Positions 30,201-50,800 of a stretch of DNA of 64,000 nt are shown piece after piece. The notes beneath the pieces were generated by a model. It had not been told where the DNA came from, made no database searches, and saw nothing but the letters and a program-made list of their open reading frames with translations. Position 1 is the first letter of the stretch. Each line of letters starts with the position of its first letter. Origin of the DNA: Melanocharis versteri. Its lineage: Eukaryota; Chordata; Aves; Passeriformes; Melanocharitidae. Both the position numbers and the translations under genes were made by a program. The stretch lies in NCBI GenBank assembly GCA_013397845.1, contig VZTG01010322.1, forward strand, positions 407,051-471,050, in the 5' to 3' direction.

Positions 30201-30697
30201 GAGTACCCCGCCGAGTACACGGGCTGGTAGCTGACTTGCTGTGGCATGACTGGCGGGGGGGGAGGGTGTGGTACTGTGGGGGGAGGCATCATGTAAGGAA
30301 AGGTGCTCTGTCCGGCAGGTGTTCCTGGCACAGGAGTGTTGCTCGGATTTGGCACTGGCGGAGGAGTGGGAGGGAAACATGGAGGCACTGGGAAGCTCTG
30401 CCTCATCTGGTGGTTTGGAAATGGTGGCCTCATGGGACACTGGCTGATGGGATTTTGAGTGGAAGGGGGCACTGGAGGAGGATAGGGCACAAAGTCTGGC
30501 CTGGGAGGCATGTAACCAGTGCTTGGAGGGTTGGAGTAGGTTGTTGGAGGGGCAGTTTGCTGCTCATACTGGTACTGTACGGAGGGCTGCTGTGGGTGAA
30601 GCTGCCGGAGGTTCTGAGGGCGGTAGGTCTGTGTTGAAGTTCTTGCTCCTGGTCCCCCCTGGCCACGGGGACATCCCCGCCCAGAATGGAAAGACAT
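3087..30697 (-). CDS. DROSHA: Drosha ribonuclease III, 5' half of gene (13 coding exons, continues off the left edge)
   Basis: Drosha is the nuclear RNase III that, with DGCR8, cuts primary microRNA hairpins. Joining exons 30697-29847, 26814-26722, 25775-25544, 25004-24863, 22443-22289, 19272-19192, 17456-17370, 17262-17176, 14209-14138, 12609-12528, 11343-11269, 7940-7771 and 3211-3087 gives 2252 nt, an unbroken frame of 750 codons plus 2 nt, all with GT donors and AG acceptors. The protein has a proline-rich region (about 1-155), a Ser/Gln-rich linker, an RS/ER-rich region (about 210-315), an acidic serine tract (about 440-465), then the central domain. By recalled human numbering, zinc ligands C498, C500, H511, C523, H571, C638 and H642 are all kept. 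Both RNase III domains and the dsRBD lie beyond position 1. In human, DROSHA also sits head to head with C5orf22. Identification is secure; exon borders are read by eye. Confidence 0.96.
3212..11268 (-). other. DROSHA introns either side of exon 12 (3212-7770 and 7941-11268)
   Basis: Two long AT-rich introns. They contain an A18-type homopolymer run near 4529-4546 and short TA/CA-rich stretches near 5547-5566 and 5773-5790. The small open frames in this interval show no domain or conserved motif. No transposon was recognised. Confidence 0.65.
7771..7940 (-). CDS. DROSHA: DROSHA coding exon 12
   Basis: 170 bases, codons 653-709, encoding DGGKEVLSMHQILLYLLRCS, then KALVPEEEIANMLQWEELEW and QKYAEECKGMIVTSPGM. 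Acceptor GGTTTTAAG; donor GTAGAA, a weaker donor than the others. Without splicing the frame meets a stop four codons into the intron, which supports this border. Confidence 0.93.
11269..11343 (-). CDS. DROSHA: DROSHA coding exon 11 (CPRYH zinc ligands)
   Basis: 75 bases, codons 628-653 (both ends split). It encodes a variable start (PSLENDSIS) and then CPRYHFMPRFVRFLP. Cys638 and His642 (CxxxH) correspond to human Cys676 and His680. The first nine residues differ from human (LFEDSPPC), the least conserved spot of the central domain here. Acceptor TTATTTTAG; donor GTAATG. Confidence 0.92.
12528..12609 (-). CDS. DROSHA: DROSHA coding exon 10
   Basis: 82 bases, codons 601-628 (last split), encoding NFCVRGLELFSSYLFKDILE then LYDWNLK. 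Acceptor TTTCCCCAG; donor GTAATG. The human segment reads FSLFLFRDILELYDWNLKG, so only a few substitutions are seen. Confidence 0.93.
14138..14209 (-). CDS. DROSHA: DROSHA coding exon 9
   Basis: 72 bases, codons 577-600, encoding IPLCKVIRFNIDYTIHFIEE then MMPE, which matches the human central domain nearly residue for residue. Acceptor CCTTCCAG; donor GTAAGA. Phase 0 at both ends. Confidence 0.94.
17176..17262 (-). CDS. DROSHA: DROSHA coding exon 8
   Basis: 87 bases, codons 548-576, encoding TDRPTVIEYDDHEYIFEGFS then MFAHAPLTN. His571 of FAHAPL corresponds to human His609, a ligand of the second zinc. Donor GTAAGT; acceptor TTTTTTAAG. Phase 0 at both ends, same length as exon 7. Confidence 0.94.
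17263..17369 (-). other. Very short DROSHA intron (107 nt) between exons 7 and 8
   Basis: Bounded by GTAAGT on the exon 7 side and TTTTTTAAG on the exon 8 side. It is far shorter than every other DROSHA intron in the window (the next smallest is about 540 nt). Confidence 0.9.
17370..17456 (-). CDS. DROSHA: DROSHA coding exon 7
   Basis: 87 bases, codons 519-547, encoding PIKPCRPMTNNAGRLYHYRI then TVSPPTNFL. Cys523 corresponds to human Cys561, a ligand of the second zinc. Donor GTAAGT; acceptor TTTAAG. Only 107 bases separate it from the next exon. Confidence 0.94.
17457..22288 (-). other. DROSHA introns around exon 6 (17457-19191 and 19273-22288)
   Basis: AT-rich intronic sequence with only short random open frames. 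I see no repeat family, no RNA gene and no conserved block that I can name. Confidence 0.65.
19192..19272 (-). CDS. DROSHA: DROSHA coding exon 6 (zinc ligands CxC...H)
   Basis: 81 bases, codons 492-518, encoding MNDGPLCKCSAKARRTGIRH then GIYPGEE. Cys498, Cys500 and His511 correspond to human Cys536, Cys538 and His549, which bind a structural zinc. Donor GTATTA; acceptor TTTGACAG. Phase 0 at both ends. Confidence 0.94.
22289..22443 (-). CDS. DROSHA: DROSHA coding exon 5 (acidic serine tract)
   Basis: 155 bases, codons 440-491. It encodes a Ser/Glu/Asp tract (ESSSESECDSEDDSSCSSSS) followed by VIDVIAEIKRKKAHPDRLHE and ELWYNDPGQ. Acceptor GAATCAG; donor GTAAGG. The acidic tract is low complexity and likely disordered; the part after it belongs to the folded central domain. 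Confidence 0.95.
22444..24862 (-). other. DROSHA intron between exons 4 and 5, carrying one CR1
   Basis: Intron of about 2.4 kb. Apart from the CR1 fragment at 23233-23452 it is ordinary AT-rich sequence with no other recognised element. Confidence 0.7.
23233..23452 (-). mobile_element. CR1 LINE 3' end, reverse orientation
   Basis: Begins with the reverse complement of the CR1 tail (AATCACAGAATCATAGAATG) and continues with the typical text in which the last CR1 coding codons and 3' end read on the minus strand (TTAAAGACCATCTAATTCCA, CCTGTTCCAGTGCCTCACC). It lies in the DROSHA intron in the same direction as the gene. It is 5'-truncated, as most CR1 copies are, and fades into unrelated sequence after about 23452. 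Confidence 0.93.
24863..25004 (-). CDS. DROSHA: DROSHA coding exon 4
   Basis: 142 bases, codons 393-440 (last codon split). It encodes GDSTVVGTSKLRDLYEKFD, then a basic stretch and ARPPWEPPKTKLDEDL. Acceptor TTAATAACAG; donor GTAGGC. This is the start of the central domain support region and is strongly conserved with the human protein. Confidence 0.94.
25544..25775 (-). CDS. DROSHA: DROSHA coding exon 3
   Basis: 232 bases, codons 315-392. The translation starts SRSPSRERKRTRWEED, passes an acidic run (EENASEKNEEDEEL) and ends with LLKPVWVRCTHSESYY and DPMDQV. This is a clear match to the human segment before the central domain. In human, a 37-residue alternative exon can lie between exons 2 and 3. 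Here exon 2 joins directly to exon 3 in frame. Donor GTATGT; acceptor CTAAG. Confidence 0.94.
25776..26721 (-). other. DROSHA intron between exons 2 and 3; mammalian alternative exon not seen
   Basis: Intron of 946 nt. In human transcripts a 111-nt exon (37 residues beginning near SYGLSVVPEP) may be included at this place. I looked for its reverse complement and saw no similar open stretch with splice sites. Otherwise AT-rich with no repeat recognised. Confidence 0.55.
26722..26814 (-). CDS. DROSHA: DROSHA coding exon 2 (Arg/Glu repeat, RRSPSP)
   Basis: Ninety-three bases encoding RERERERHRHRDSRRSPSPD and then a Lys/Tyr-rich stretch ending KRAGR/S. The acceptor is TTTTCAAG and the donor GTGAGG. 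Serines 299 and 301 line up with human Ser300 and Ser302, reported as GSK3-beta sites needed for nuclear retention. The residue after the second serine is Pro here and Leu in human (from memory). The exon ends with two bases of a codon completed by the first base of exon 3. Confidence 0.93.
26815..29846 (-). other. DROSHA intron between exons 1 and 2, carrying one CR1
   Basis: Three-kilobase intron. The CR1 at 27425-28116 is the only element recognised. A short (TA)n run sits near 28292-28303. Confidence 0.7.
27425..28116 (+). mobile_element. CR1 LINE 3' end, longest copy in the window
   Basis: The plus-strand frame 27500-27817 encodes the C-terminal part of the CR1 reverse-transcriptase protein: VARKANGILACISNSVASRT, then LYSALVRLHLESCVHFWAP and KGLESESYKEQLRELGLF. 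The 3' untranslated end follows (GAGCACTGGAATAGGCTGCC, ACTTGATGATCTTACGGATG) and closes with a short AATGATTCTGTG tail. The 5' part of the element is missing and the frame is broken before 27500 and after 27817, so the copy is dead. It lies antisense to DROSHA. Confidence 0.95.
29847..30697 (-). CDS. DROSHA: DROSHA coding exon 1 (proline-rich and RS-rich N-terminus)
   Basis: Encodes residues 1-283 plus two bases of codon 284. It opens MSFHSGRGCPRG, runs through proline-rich text and ends in an Arg/Ser/His-rich stretch (DRRSPDR, GRSPDRRRQ). In human this RS region directs nuclear localisation and is phosphorylated. The start at 30697 has G at -3 (GCCATGT) and an in-frame TGA two codons upstream (TGA GCC ATG). 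The nine residues before the matching human Met are therefore absent here. A likely acceptor AG lies at 30705-30706 behind a T-rich tract, so the exon probably begins at 30704. Donor GTAATT follows at 29846. The exon is GC-rich compared with the introns around it. Confidence 0.95.
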
Positions 30698-32826
30698 GGC
30701 TCACCTTTATTGAGGAAAATAAAAATCTAGCGTCACACAACTTTCGTCAGACATCCTCAACGCATCCGCAGGAACTACTAGTAAAATGCTGAAATTGCAG
30801 TTTCCTTTAACAGAAGCAGTAAATGATATCCCCTTTCACTGGGAGCTCTGTGCTCCTCAGATCTTTTGTGCAGGTCATTTATGCCCCTTCTGACTCCTTT
30901 AGGCCTCTGATCCATGAAAGCACTCTACTGTCTTTAAGCCAGCACCCAAGCTGGACCATGCTTCACAAGTTAGGGTAATGTTAGTTTCAACAAATTATTG
31001 TTACGATGACAGGTCAAGGATACAAGCACCTCTACCAGTACTTAGACACTTCGATATAAAACCTTCAGATACCTCACACCAAAGAAACCGCTTATTATTA
31101 ACAATTGCAGTGGTCACCCAAAGTTGCGTAACAAGGAGTTCTTTCTAGAACACAATTCTAAACTTCAGGCAGAATGACTTGACTAACACCTCACTGCATA
31201 TTACCTGGCCCAACAAATCATGTAAATTTTAAATGAGATACTAGCAATTTACATTCACTGTTGAATCCCCAATTTATTAAAGGACTGAATTCAACAGACC
31301 CTTCGAAAAATTTTAAGTGAGGTACGTATATTTTTGTGGAAAAACAGCTTACAAGTCTTACAAGTTATGAAAAAAATTTCACGTAGACTGTGCTATTCCT
31401 TCATTTTCATTGAAATAAATGGTTCCCAAGAAATCCCTCAGCTGCCTTCTTGGCCCTGTTACCCCTGAGGAATTATCACTGCTTCAAGTAGGCTTAAGTG
31501 TTGCTTAGAACTATGCATGTATTTAAGGCATAAATGCTTATAAATGAAAGCACTGAGCTTTAATAAAGTTAAAACTGATTCTTTAATTACAATGTTAAGT
31601 TTCAAAAACTGAAAAAAAGAGAAAAAAACACTTTAAAAATTTATGGCTGGAATGGAAGAAAAGGGGGAAAAATGATCTAAGCCCCTCCAGAAGTCAAATC
31701 CTGTTTTCAATAAGGGAAAATGAGAAAGAAAGGGGAGACACACACCTAATTGGAAAGATCACCAGAAAAAGAAAACAAAGTCTCCCTTTCACTGAGCCTT
31801 TGCTGATGCTGAAGTACATGCACAGAGTATTCTCCCACCTGCTACAATGTAACATGGCCAACCTGGACTGCTCAGAGCACTACTCTCAGCTGCATTCTGG
31901 TGCCACTGCAGCAAAGGATGCAGCTCTTGCTGAGAGAAAGTAGACGGCGTCTGGTGAACTGGAGGGAGAAAGGAAAAGAAACACAGGGCAAAAGGACTGA
32001 CATCAAAGAGGAGGAATAAAGAGGACTCTCCTTACACGTGCAGAGGGGCTTAGTGGGAGCCACTGGAATTGGCGGCGGTCATTCCCTCTCCAGAACAACC
32101 AATGGCCAATGCAAGTAAGAATCCCACTGTTTTAGGAGACAGCAGCCAAGATGGTATAAAGCCACTTGTTCTTTCCTGTCAGCCTGTACCTGCTCAGTAC
32201 CCTTCAACTTTGTAAAGGCTCTCAAAAAGAAAAAACGGGAGAAAAAGAGAAAGTCAATGTCCATTATTTTGTCTGGCAATAGTGCACCCTTTAGACATTA
32301 TTAACTACAATCCACTAGATACTGAATTAATTTTGCTTTAGTTCTCCTGTTATGCTCTTACACAACTCAGGCTTGTAACAGAAGACTGTTTTAGACTTTG
32401 CTAACATTCACACACACATTTTATTTAAACAGGCTGTACCACAGTGCCTTGTCTTTAAGTGTGTTTCTTTCTAACATGTCACAGCATTCAAACAAAAGGT
32501 CTTGTTTAATCAGCTCTCAGATCTTCCTAATGCCAGAGAACTGGTCTAGTTCTACTACTTTAATTTCAGTTCTTCAGAATGCAGAATCACAACTAGAAGA
32601 AGATTCAAAAATACACAAAACTATTCTATGTGCCCAAATTATCTTAAAGCTCCCTCTGCTGCAAATGCAAGTCACATTCAATTTTCATTTAAAGTTAAGT
32701 AAGTTTGAAAACACAGAAAGGACAAACTCCCCTTTCCCTGTCACATAAAAAGGAAATTTATTGCGCTGACGGGAGCCATTGCATTTTAAAGCAGCACTGG
32801 TCCCCTAAAAAACACCGAATAAACTC
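30698..32826 (-). other. DROSHA 5' non-coding region (5'UTR intron and leader)
   Basis: The first coding exon appears to start at a splice acceptor (AG at 30705-30706), so at least one non-coding exon should lie between here and the divergent promoter. The only good candidate seen is near 32036-32090 (listed separately). The rest is AT-rich with no recognised repeat. Confidence 0.5.
32036..32115 (-). promoter_or_regulatory. CCAAT-rich cluster and candidate DROSHA non-coding first exon
   Basis: Three CCAAT cores lie within 43 bases: 32068-32072 (as ATTGG on the plus strand), 32099-32103 and 32106-32110. GGCGGCGGTCAT lies at 32071-32082. Reading on the minus strand, an E-box CACGTG (32035-32040) overlaps a good donor, GTAAGG, at 32030-32035. 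This would make an untranslated first exon ending at 32036 that could splice to the acceptor at 30705. Spaced CCAAT boxes are typical NF-Y promoter sites. This is inference from motifs only; no transcript evidence is available. Confidence 0.3.
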
Positions 32827-33228
32827 GCCTCTCCCTGCAGATGCACTGCTGAGAGCGAGAGGGCACGGACACACCGAGAAGAGAGCACTGAGAGGGGACA
32901 TCGTCGATGTCTGTAAGTGTCTAAGGGAAGGCAGCAAAGAGGATGGAGCCAGGCTCTTCTCGGTGGTGCCGTGCAACAGGACAAGAGTGAATGGGCAGAA
33001 ACCGATGCACAGGAAGTTCCACTTGAACATGAGGAAGAACTTCTTTAGTGTGCGGGTTCCCGCGCACTGAACGGATTCCACAGAGAGGCTGTGGAGTCTC
33101 CCTCACCGGAGATACTCAAGAACCGCCTGGATGCAACCCTGTGCCGTGTGCTCTGGGATGACCCTGCTAGAGCAGGGAGACTGGACCAGATGACCCACTG
33201 TATCCCTTCCGACCTGACCCATCCATTG
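32827..33228 (+). mobile_element. CR1 LINE 3' end abutting the CpG island
   Basis: Degenerate CR1 in plus orientation. The translation keeps CR1 C-terminal text (LREGSKEDGARLFSVVP, HRKFHLNMRKNFFSVRV), and the DNA continues with CTGTGGAGTCTCCCTCACCG, AGATACTCAAGAACCGCCTG and GACTGGACCAGATGACCCAC. The frame shifts near 33070 and the usual ATTCTRTG tail is worn away. It ends about 125 bases before the C5orf22 start codon, so it occupies the divergent promoter region. Confidence 0.88.
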
Positions 33229-33353
33229 ACACCCGGCCTCACCCCACCGCCGCCTCCCGACGGCCCCGGGGGGGCGGGGGCACGGAGCGGGCGCGGCGCT
33301 GAGCCGCCNGGCGCTGCAGGCGGAAGCACCGCCCATCCGGGGGGAGCGGCGGC

Positions 33354-44545
<11,192 letters not shown>

Positions 44546-44880
44546 CCTTCCTTCATGTGTTGCTGTCTAATGCAGAGGAATTATTTAAATTATGGAGTAG
44601 CTGTGATTGCAAAGGGAAGACCGCTGTTATTTCAGCAGGTGGCACTAGAACCCAAGCTGACCCAGCCAGGGTTTGAGTTGCATTGCTTTCTCCAAGTCGG
44701 CTGCATCTGAACTGACGGTTACCTGTTTGGCTTTGTTCAGATTAGTTCTGTAATTATTATTTTTAGTGTCTTGTTTCTTGACACTGGTGCAAGAGAAACG
44801 ACTTTTTGTCTCTAAATTGAGGGGGTTTGTCCCATTTCTTTGTGTCTGTAAAAAAAAATAAAATATATAATTTCTTAAAA
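44546..44880 (+). other. C5orf22 3' untranslated region
   Basis: Follows the stop codon and ends just after the AATAAA at 44857-44862. The cleavage site is not visible in the DNA, so the right boundary is approximate. Confidence 0.7.
44857..44862 (+). terminator. Polyadenylation signal AATAAA of C5orf22
   Basis: Canonical AATAAA about 310 bases after the stop, followed by T/G-rich sequence (TGTGTATGTTTTTTGTAA near 44893-44910) that fits a downstream element. A second AATAAA at 45682-45687 could serve a longer transcript. Confidence 0.75.
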
Positions 44881-47800
44881 TGGCTTTCTACTGTGTATGT
44901 TTTTTGTAATTCGGTAACAGGTTTGCTTCTGAGTTGTATTATATCTTTTAAAAAATGATCTTAAAAATGCCCTTCAAACTGTAGGTCTTCGTAGTGATCT
45001 TTCCTAACTGTTGTGCTTGAGATGACCCTCTCATTTCTCTAGAGCAGCTCATGGCTTCTGCCCCATCCACAGAATATCATTTATGTTTATTTTCTGTTTC
45101 ACTAATACTGTCTTATTTTGCTTTAGAGTATTTTATTGGTGGCTTAGATAATATCCCTAATGTACAGACATTGGGCTTGGTATTTTCACTTTTACATAAT
45201 TTTGAGGATAAAAAGTATGTGTGCATGTGCATGCTTTTATCTTTTAAATCCTGTAAGAAATTGATGGTTTCTTCAGAAACAAATATTTTGCTTCACTGAT
45301 GTCAGCAGCAAAACCTTCTGCACCAGGTTTTCACTCATTTCAGTATTGCTATTTAGGAAATAACAGTTTTAGAACTATTTAATTTAGAAATCAATATAGT
45401 TATAGAGAAAACTGGCACATTCAGAGGAAAAAATGCCACAGGATTTATTGGGAATGAAACTGGATCAGGAAAGGGAAAATGCCACCTAGAATATTGTCTT
45501 TTATTAGGAATAAATTTTGCGTGTAATTTCTTCTGAAATAACGGAGTTCATTTGCTGACTTTACTCTTTGATTTACAGACACTGTGCACTTTTACAGTTT
45601 TTGACTACTTCTACTGTTGATATAAATGACTATATTATAGATTGTAAATATATAGTTCCTTTAAAATATTTGTTCCAGTAGAATAAATTCCATGACGATG
45701 CATCCATTTTATTTGCGTTTTAGTGACATGTCTGTCACAAGCATATGCCTAGCCTTGAAGCCAATTTCCTTAATACTTCAAAAATTATAAACAGCCGTAC
45801 ATTGCATACAGCACTGGAGTGCAGTCAGATCATGTGCTGCTTGTGTAAAGATTGGGGTTTTTTTTAAGGTTAAAGATCTTTCATGCTGGGCTTTGCATAA
45901 GGTTGTAGAAAACAAAAAAAAGCCGTGTTGGGGCATGGCTGAGCCCCTCCTGGGTGGGCAGGTGAGAGCCCATTTTCCTTGGGGAAAGCCTGGGGAAGGG
46001 AGGGCGAAACGCTGCCTGGCAGCCAGGACTGAGGGATCCAAGTGGGACAACCTTTAGTGTGGACCAAACTTAACAGTGCCTGCGTTTCTGCCTGGGTGCT
46101 GCTCTGGGGTGCCTTGTTTGGTGAGGCAGCAAAATTAAATTTACTTCTTTGCATTTTTTCTGTGGTCTTGTGTTTGTTCCTGTGCCCTGCCTGTGCTGGC
46201 TCATGCATACGTGTTCACCGCGGTTCTGCAGAATCAAAGGAACATCCTGAATCATCTATTTGTTATCCAAGTTATTTAAGAAATCTTCCTTTCAAGCAAA
46301 GTTATTGTTTATGAATGTCAAATTGTTATAATCTGAAATGTCTGACTAACGCAGGTTGTGTATACAGGCCAGAAAATGCCAGTCTTGCATAATAACAAAG
46401 ACATTAATGTCTACATTAAGGACATTTGCAAGGTTGTTTTTTACTTTGGTGGAAAGTAGTCAAGCCAAGCCAGAAACAGGTATCTCTTATTTCTCGCTTC
46501 TGCCCTATACAGCTTATTTATTAACCAGATGCACAAATCCTCCATTCCCTGTGTCTGCCTCATTTTCCTCTCAGCTTATTTCAGTGTGTATTATGCAGTA
46601 TGTATTATGCAGTGAAATCACAACGCATAACTCCTCTAATCAGCGCTGTAAGGATGGGACATGAAGGCCCATTAGAAATAAATTCACTTGAGGATATTAG
46701 CATAGCAGCACCATGTAAGTCAGCAGCTTCATGTTGTCTCTTGTGTCTAGATGCCTCTGCCTGCTCTGCTACTCCCTTTGGCAGCACAGAGGAGTAAGGA
46801 TGCCCCCTTGGGAGGGCCTTTGCAGATGTTCCTCAGTGGTAGAGATAGTTCTGTCGTAATTGTGGCTCAGCCTCCAAGATGGACCATCAACCTGAGCATT
46901 TTGATATAAACAGTAAAACTCATGCATTTGTGTGCAATATGAAATAGGGCCTTAAACCAGATATGCTGAGCAGCCTGTCTTCCCTATCCCTCACCAGCTC
47001 TGCACTCCAGCCACAACACGGATTCCCAGCTTGTCACTGTGGAACAAAATGAGCTTTTCCAAGAAGAATGAGCAGGGGATGAGTCAGATGGTGGAGGTTA
47101 CTGTGTTCTCTGTTACCATTTCTTCCCCTCTTTGAGGCTTCTGTCTCTGTGGCAGCTCTGTCCCTCCCTGTCTGCTGGTAATGGTGCTGTGAGTCAATCA
47201 CCCTAGCCTTGGTCAGAGCTGGGCTGTGGGGGCTGAAGAGTAAACTCCGTATTTTCTTTCTGCTGCTACTGAGGAAGAAGAAGATAGTTCTCCAGCAAGA
47301 TCAGTCTTGGGGGAAGAGACCCTTTCCTGAGGTATTTAAAAGATGTGTGTATGTGGCACTCAGGGCTGTGGTTTAGCAGTGAACTTGGCTGTGCTGGGTT
47401 AATTGTTGGACTCAATGATCTTAGAGGTATTTTCCAACCTAAACAGTTCTATAACAATTTCTAGGAGACTGAGAATATGAAACCTTTCTCCTTATGCATC
47501 CAAGGAGCAGCGCTGGAAGGTCCCCTCCTGTCCTGTTTGATGGCCCTGTTTGTCCCCATCAGTGCCACAAACCCTTTGTAACTCCCAATCACTCTCAGGA
47601 GGAAGGATGAAAGACATCAGTTTTCTGCCTTCAGCTTTCAGTGTCTCTTGCAGGAGGAAATCCTCTGTCCCCACAGCAGAGGTGCAGCTCCCACACCCCA
47701 GTGTAGATAGCAAGTCAGGGACCCAGCAAACCCAGTCCCAGCTCCTGCTTTGGCACAGACTCCCTCGCTATCATCAGGTCCAGGCACAGACCAGCCCTGG

Positions 47801-50800
47801 GAGGGAGGCAGTCTGGCTTAGTCTACAATGATCCCAAGGGAGAACCGTATCACCCCACGAAGGTGTATCAGTTCCTTGCCTGTCTTTGAGGCTGTGGACC
47901 ACTGTCTGCCCTGCTTCTCTGTCACAAGCACAGCTCTCGAAGGTGCTGGGTCCCTTTTGCTGGTGCTCATGTCCCTGTAGACTTACAGGGACTCCCACCT
48001 CCCCCCTCTCTCAGATAAGGGAGCTCTCGTCTGCAAAGGAAAGCTTTACTCACCATATTCTCACTCAAGAGGTGGCTCTGGTCTGAACTTTTGTCTGGTT
48101 CTGTGTAGTGGCTGGGTATTATTTTTAGTTTAATTGCGATTTACTTTGAGCATAAATAATTTCAAGCAGGGATACTTACCCTCTCAAGGAAGGAGCCATC
48201 TCACTGGAGAGAGACAAATCATTCCAGCCTTCCCTTGCTAAATGCTAGTTACATATTTCCAGCAGCTTCCATAAATGTCCTAATGGTTTTGTTTATCTTC
48301 TACCACAGGGGATTGCACTGTCTGCCAGGCTGCATTCTTAAGGATTCTATGCCTTTAGCAGGATTGTTAGCATACAGTTTTACTCAAGGTCCTTGGCAAA
48401 ACAAATAAATACTAATTTGTGTTTGTCTTTCACTGCTTTACAGAATTAGGTCCATTATTGCAAACTTAGGGCTAGATCTTCCAAAACAGGTCTAAAATAC
48501 GTCCATTCCTGGCCTGCCCTAGGCAATACTAAATCTTAGATTTATTCAATATACAGTGTCACAATGTACAGTCAAGAAATATCTCCCAGCAGAGTTACTA
48601 ATATGGAGCTGAATATTATACTGAATATCACTGTACTACATTATTTTCTAGTGTTTATGTCCTTTGTACTCTGCTTGCTACCCAGCATCTCTTCTAGCCA
48701 TTCTTGTAATTGTTTCTAACCATGTTTTGGACAACACAAATTTAATAAGACTCCAAGGTGCACAAAAGCCTTCTGGAACACTGTGCCCTGCACCAGGTGG
48801 TCCTTCCCTGCTGCTTAATTTTGCTCAGCTCTGAATACTAATGGCCAAGCAAACTCAAATACTTGACTTTAATGTATCAAAGCCTGCCTTGGGACTTTCT
48901 TCTCTTTACTTCAGCTTAGTTTATTTTCTTACTGTAAGTACAGGTCACCAGCTACCCAATTCCCACTAACACTGAACTTCTGATATCATTTGTGTAATTC
49001 CAATTACCCAAACTCAGATGCCCCCTTGTTCCAGTAAAATCACTATCTTCTCTGAGTTACTCCCTACTTTGCCTCTGGGCCAGTCATTTAGCTGAGACCT
49101 GACTGGTCCTCCTCAGTAAATCCTGACTTATTTTTTTAAGTGGCATTTTAGAAATGTCTGTAACTGAAGTCGGAATATGGATGCATTTTGTTTCCATACC
49201 TCTAAATGCTATTTTATTTCAAGTAAATATGGCACTGCTCAAAGCTAGCTCATTAACGTTCCTGAGAAGTGCAGGTCAAAAGCTGATGCATTAGTGACTT
49301 CCATTTCCCAGATAGTCCAATAGTGTCAATGCAGGTAACAATATCATGTCAGACAGAAATACTTCACTGATAAAACTTTTGGTTTCCTTGTTTATAAGTT
49401 GCAATAATAGAAATATATTTATAAAATATATATGGTACACTGGTTTCCATAGGAAATTTGACAGAATAAAATCTGCAGATTAAAAGTTCTGCGTTTCGTG
49501 AAGTTATGGATTCTTTTCTAACAAGTCACTCCATTTATCGTTAGACAGTGCAGAAGTATAGAAGTAGTTCCCTTTTTTTCCTTTTTCTCAGATTTCAAGG
49601 AGGCTAGCAATCCTAGTAACAAAACTCTGTTCCTTCCCCTCCCACCTACTCATCCTTGGATTTTTCTGATCTACTTCCTTGCCTTGGTTCTCTCCTTTTT
49701 TCCTTCTAAGCCTTTAATTAGTTTCATATTTTTTCTCTCTAGCCAACAGACCAATACTAAGCTTTAAAACGTGTAAGGCACAAAACACCTCTAAGCCCTG
49801 AATGCTATAGTATTAAACATTCTACTTTAGCCACCTCTAGCGCCAGTATTACATATCATTCTTTAAATCATAACCTTGTGCACAACGCAGAGTAAGTGAT
49901 GCTAAAATCATCAAAAACAATGTCTTGCTAAAGAGCTATTTATACGGCTGTGCTGCTTACACCTGTTGCCAAAATGTCCTCATAATTAGGTCCAACGGCT
50001 GAAAAGAAGGACCATTCAGTGGACAAAATGCCTGGGACTGGCCTCATGGAGAAGACACACTTTTAATGCACTGAATGCTGTTGGGGATGAGCTCCCACTA
50101 ATATGAATATTTTTGCTGCTGCCTGTGATTCCTCAGGTTTCTGAGGAAATCCTGGTAAATGTCTGGCACAGGTGAATAAATGTTTGACAAGTGACTGGAA
50201 ACAGAAGAGAGTCTGCTTACTTAAAGGTATTTTTAGGAGAAAATTCCAAATATAAATGTGATATATACTCCCTTTCTTTTGTGTCTTATGTCCTTCTCCA
50301 ACCTGCCAAAGATACTTCCTCAAATTTCCATTTCTCTCTTTTGTGTATTTTGATGTCTAATTTTTGATGCCTAATTTTATAATCAATAATTGGAAATTAT
50401 TATTTAGGTAGATAAAAAAAATCCACCTCCTCTTTGATTCACTGGTAATAATGAAACTTCAGCCTTTTTATCTGTAATTTTATTAATCTGTAAAAATTTT
50501 TCATACTCGTTTGGTCAACACTTGATGTTTTTAATGTATTTGCTTCAATGTGGAGTCTTTGATTTTTTTTAATTAAGGGAATGTATGAATACAAGTAATT
50601 CCATCTGAAAAATTAAATATACAAATTGAAATAAGATCAGAATGTTCCATCTTGCATATTTCAGAAGAAAAAGTCGGTTAAAAACAAAAACTTCCTAACA
50701 GTAGCTAAGAACAAGAGCATGGCTGGGACTGCTGACCTGAACTGGCCAAAGGGCTATTCCATACCACAGAATGTCATGCCTGGGATACAAACTGGGGGAG

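Noticed and set aside
29906..30637. Plus-strand open frame of 243 codons, the second longest in the window
   Set aside because: It is the exact antisense of DROSHA coding exon 1. The G+C-rich proline and arginine codons of that exon leave few stops on the other strand, and the product (Trp/Arg/Val-rich) matches no family.
30060..30666. Other minus-strand frames overlapping DROSHA exon 1 (30060-30440 and 30430-30666)
   Set aside because: They are alternative frames of the same exon; only the MSFHSGRG frame matches Drosha.
45778..48086. Cluster of short open frames in a G+C-richer stretch, considered as a possible gene
   Set aside because: No recognisable domain, no plausible exon chain with matching phases, and several overlapping frames on both strands.
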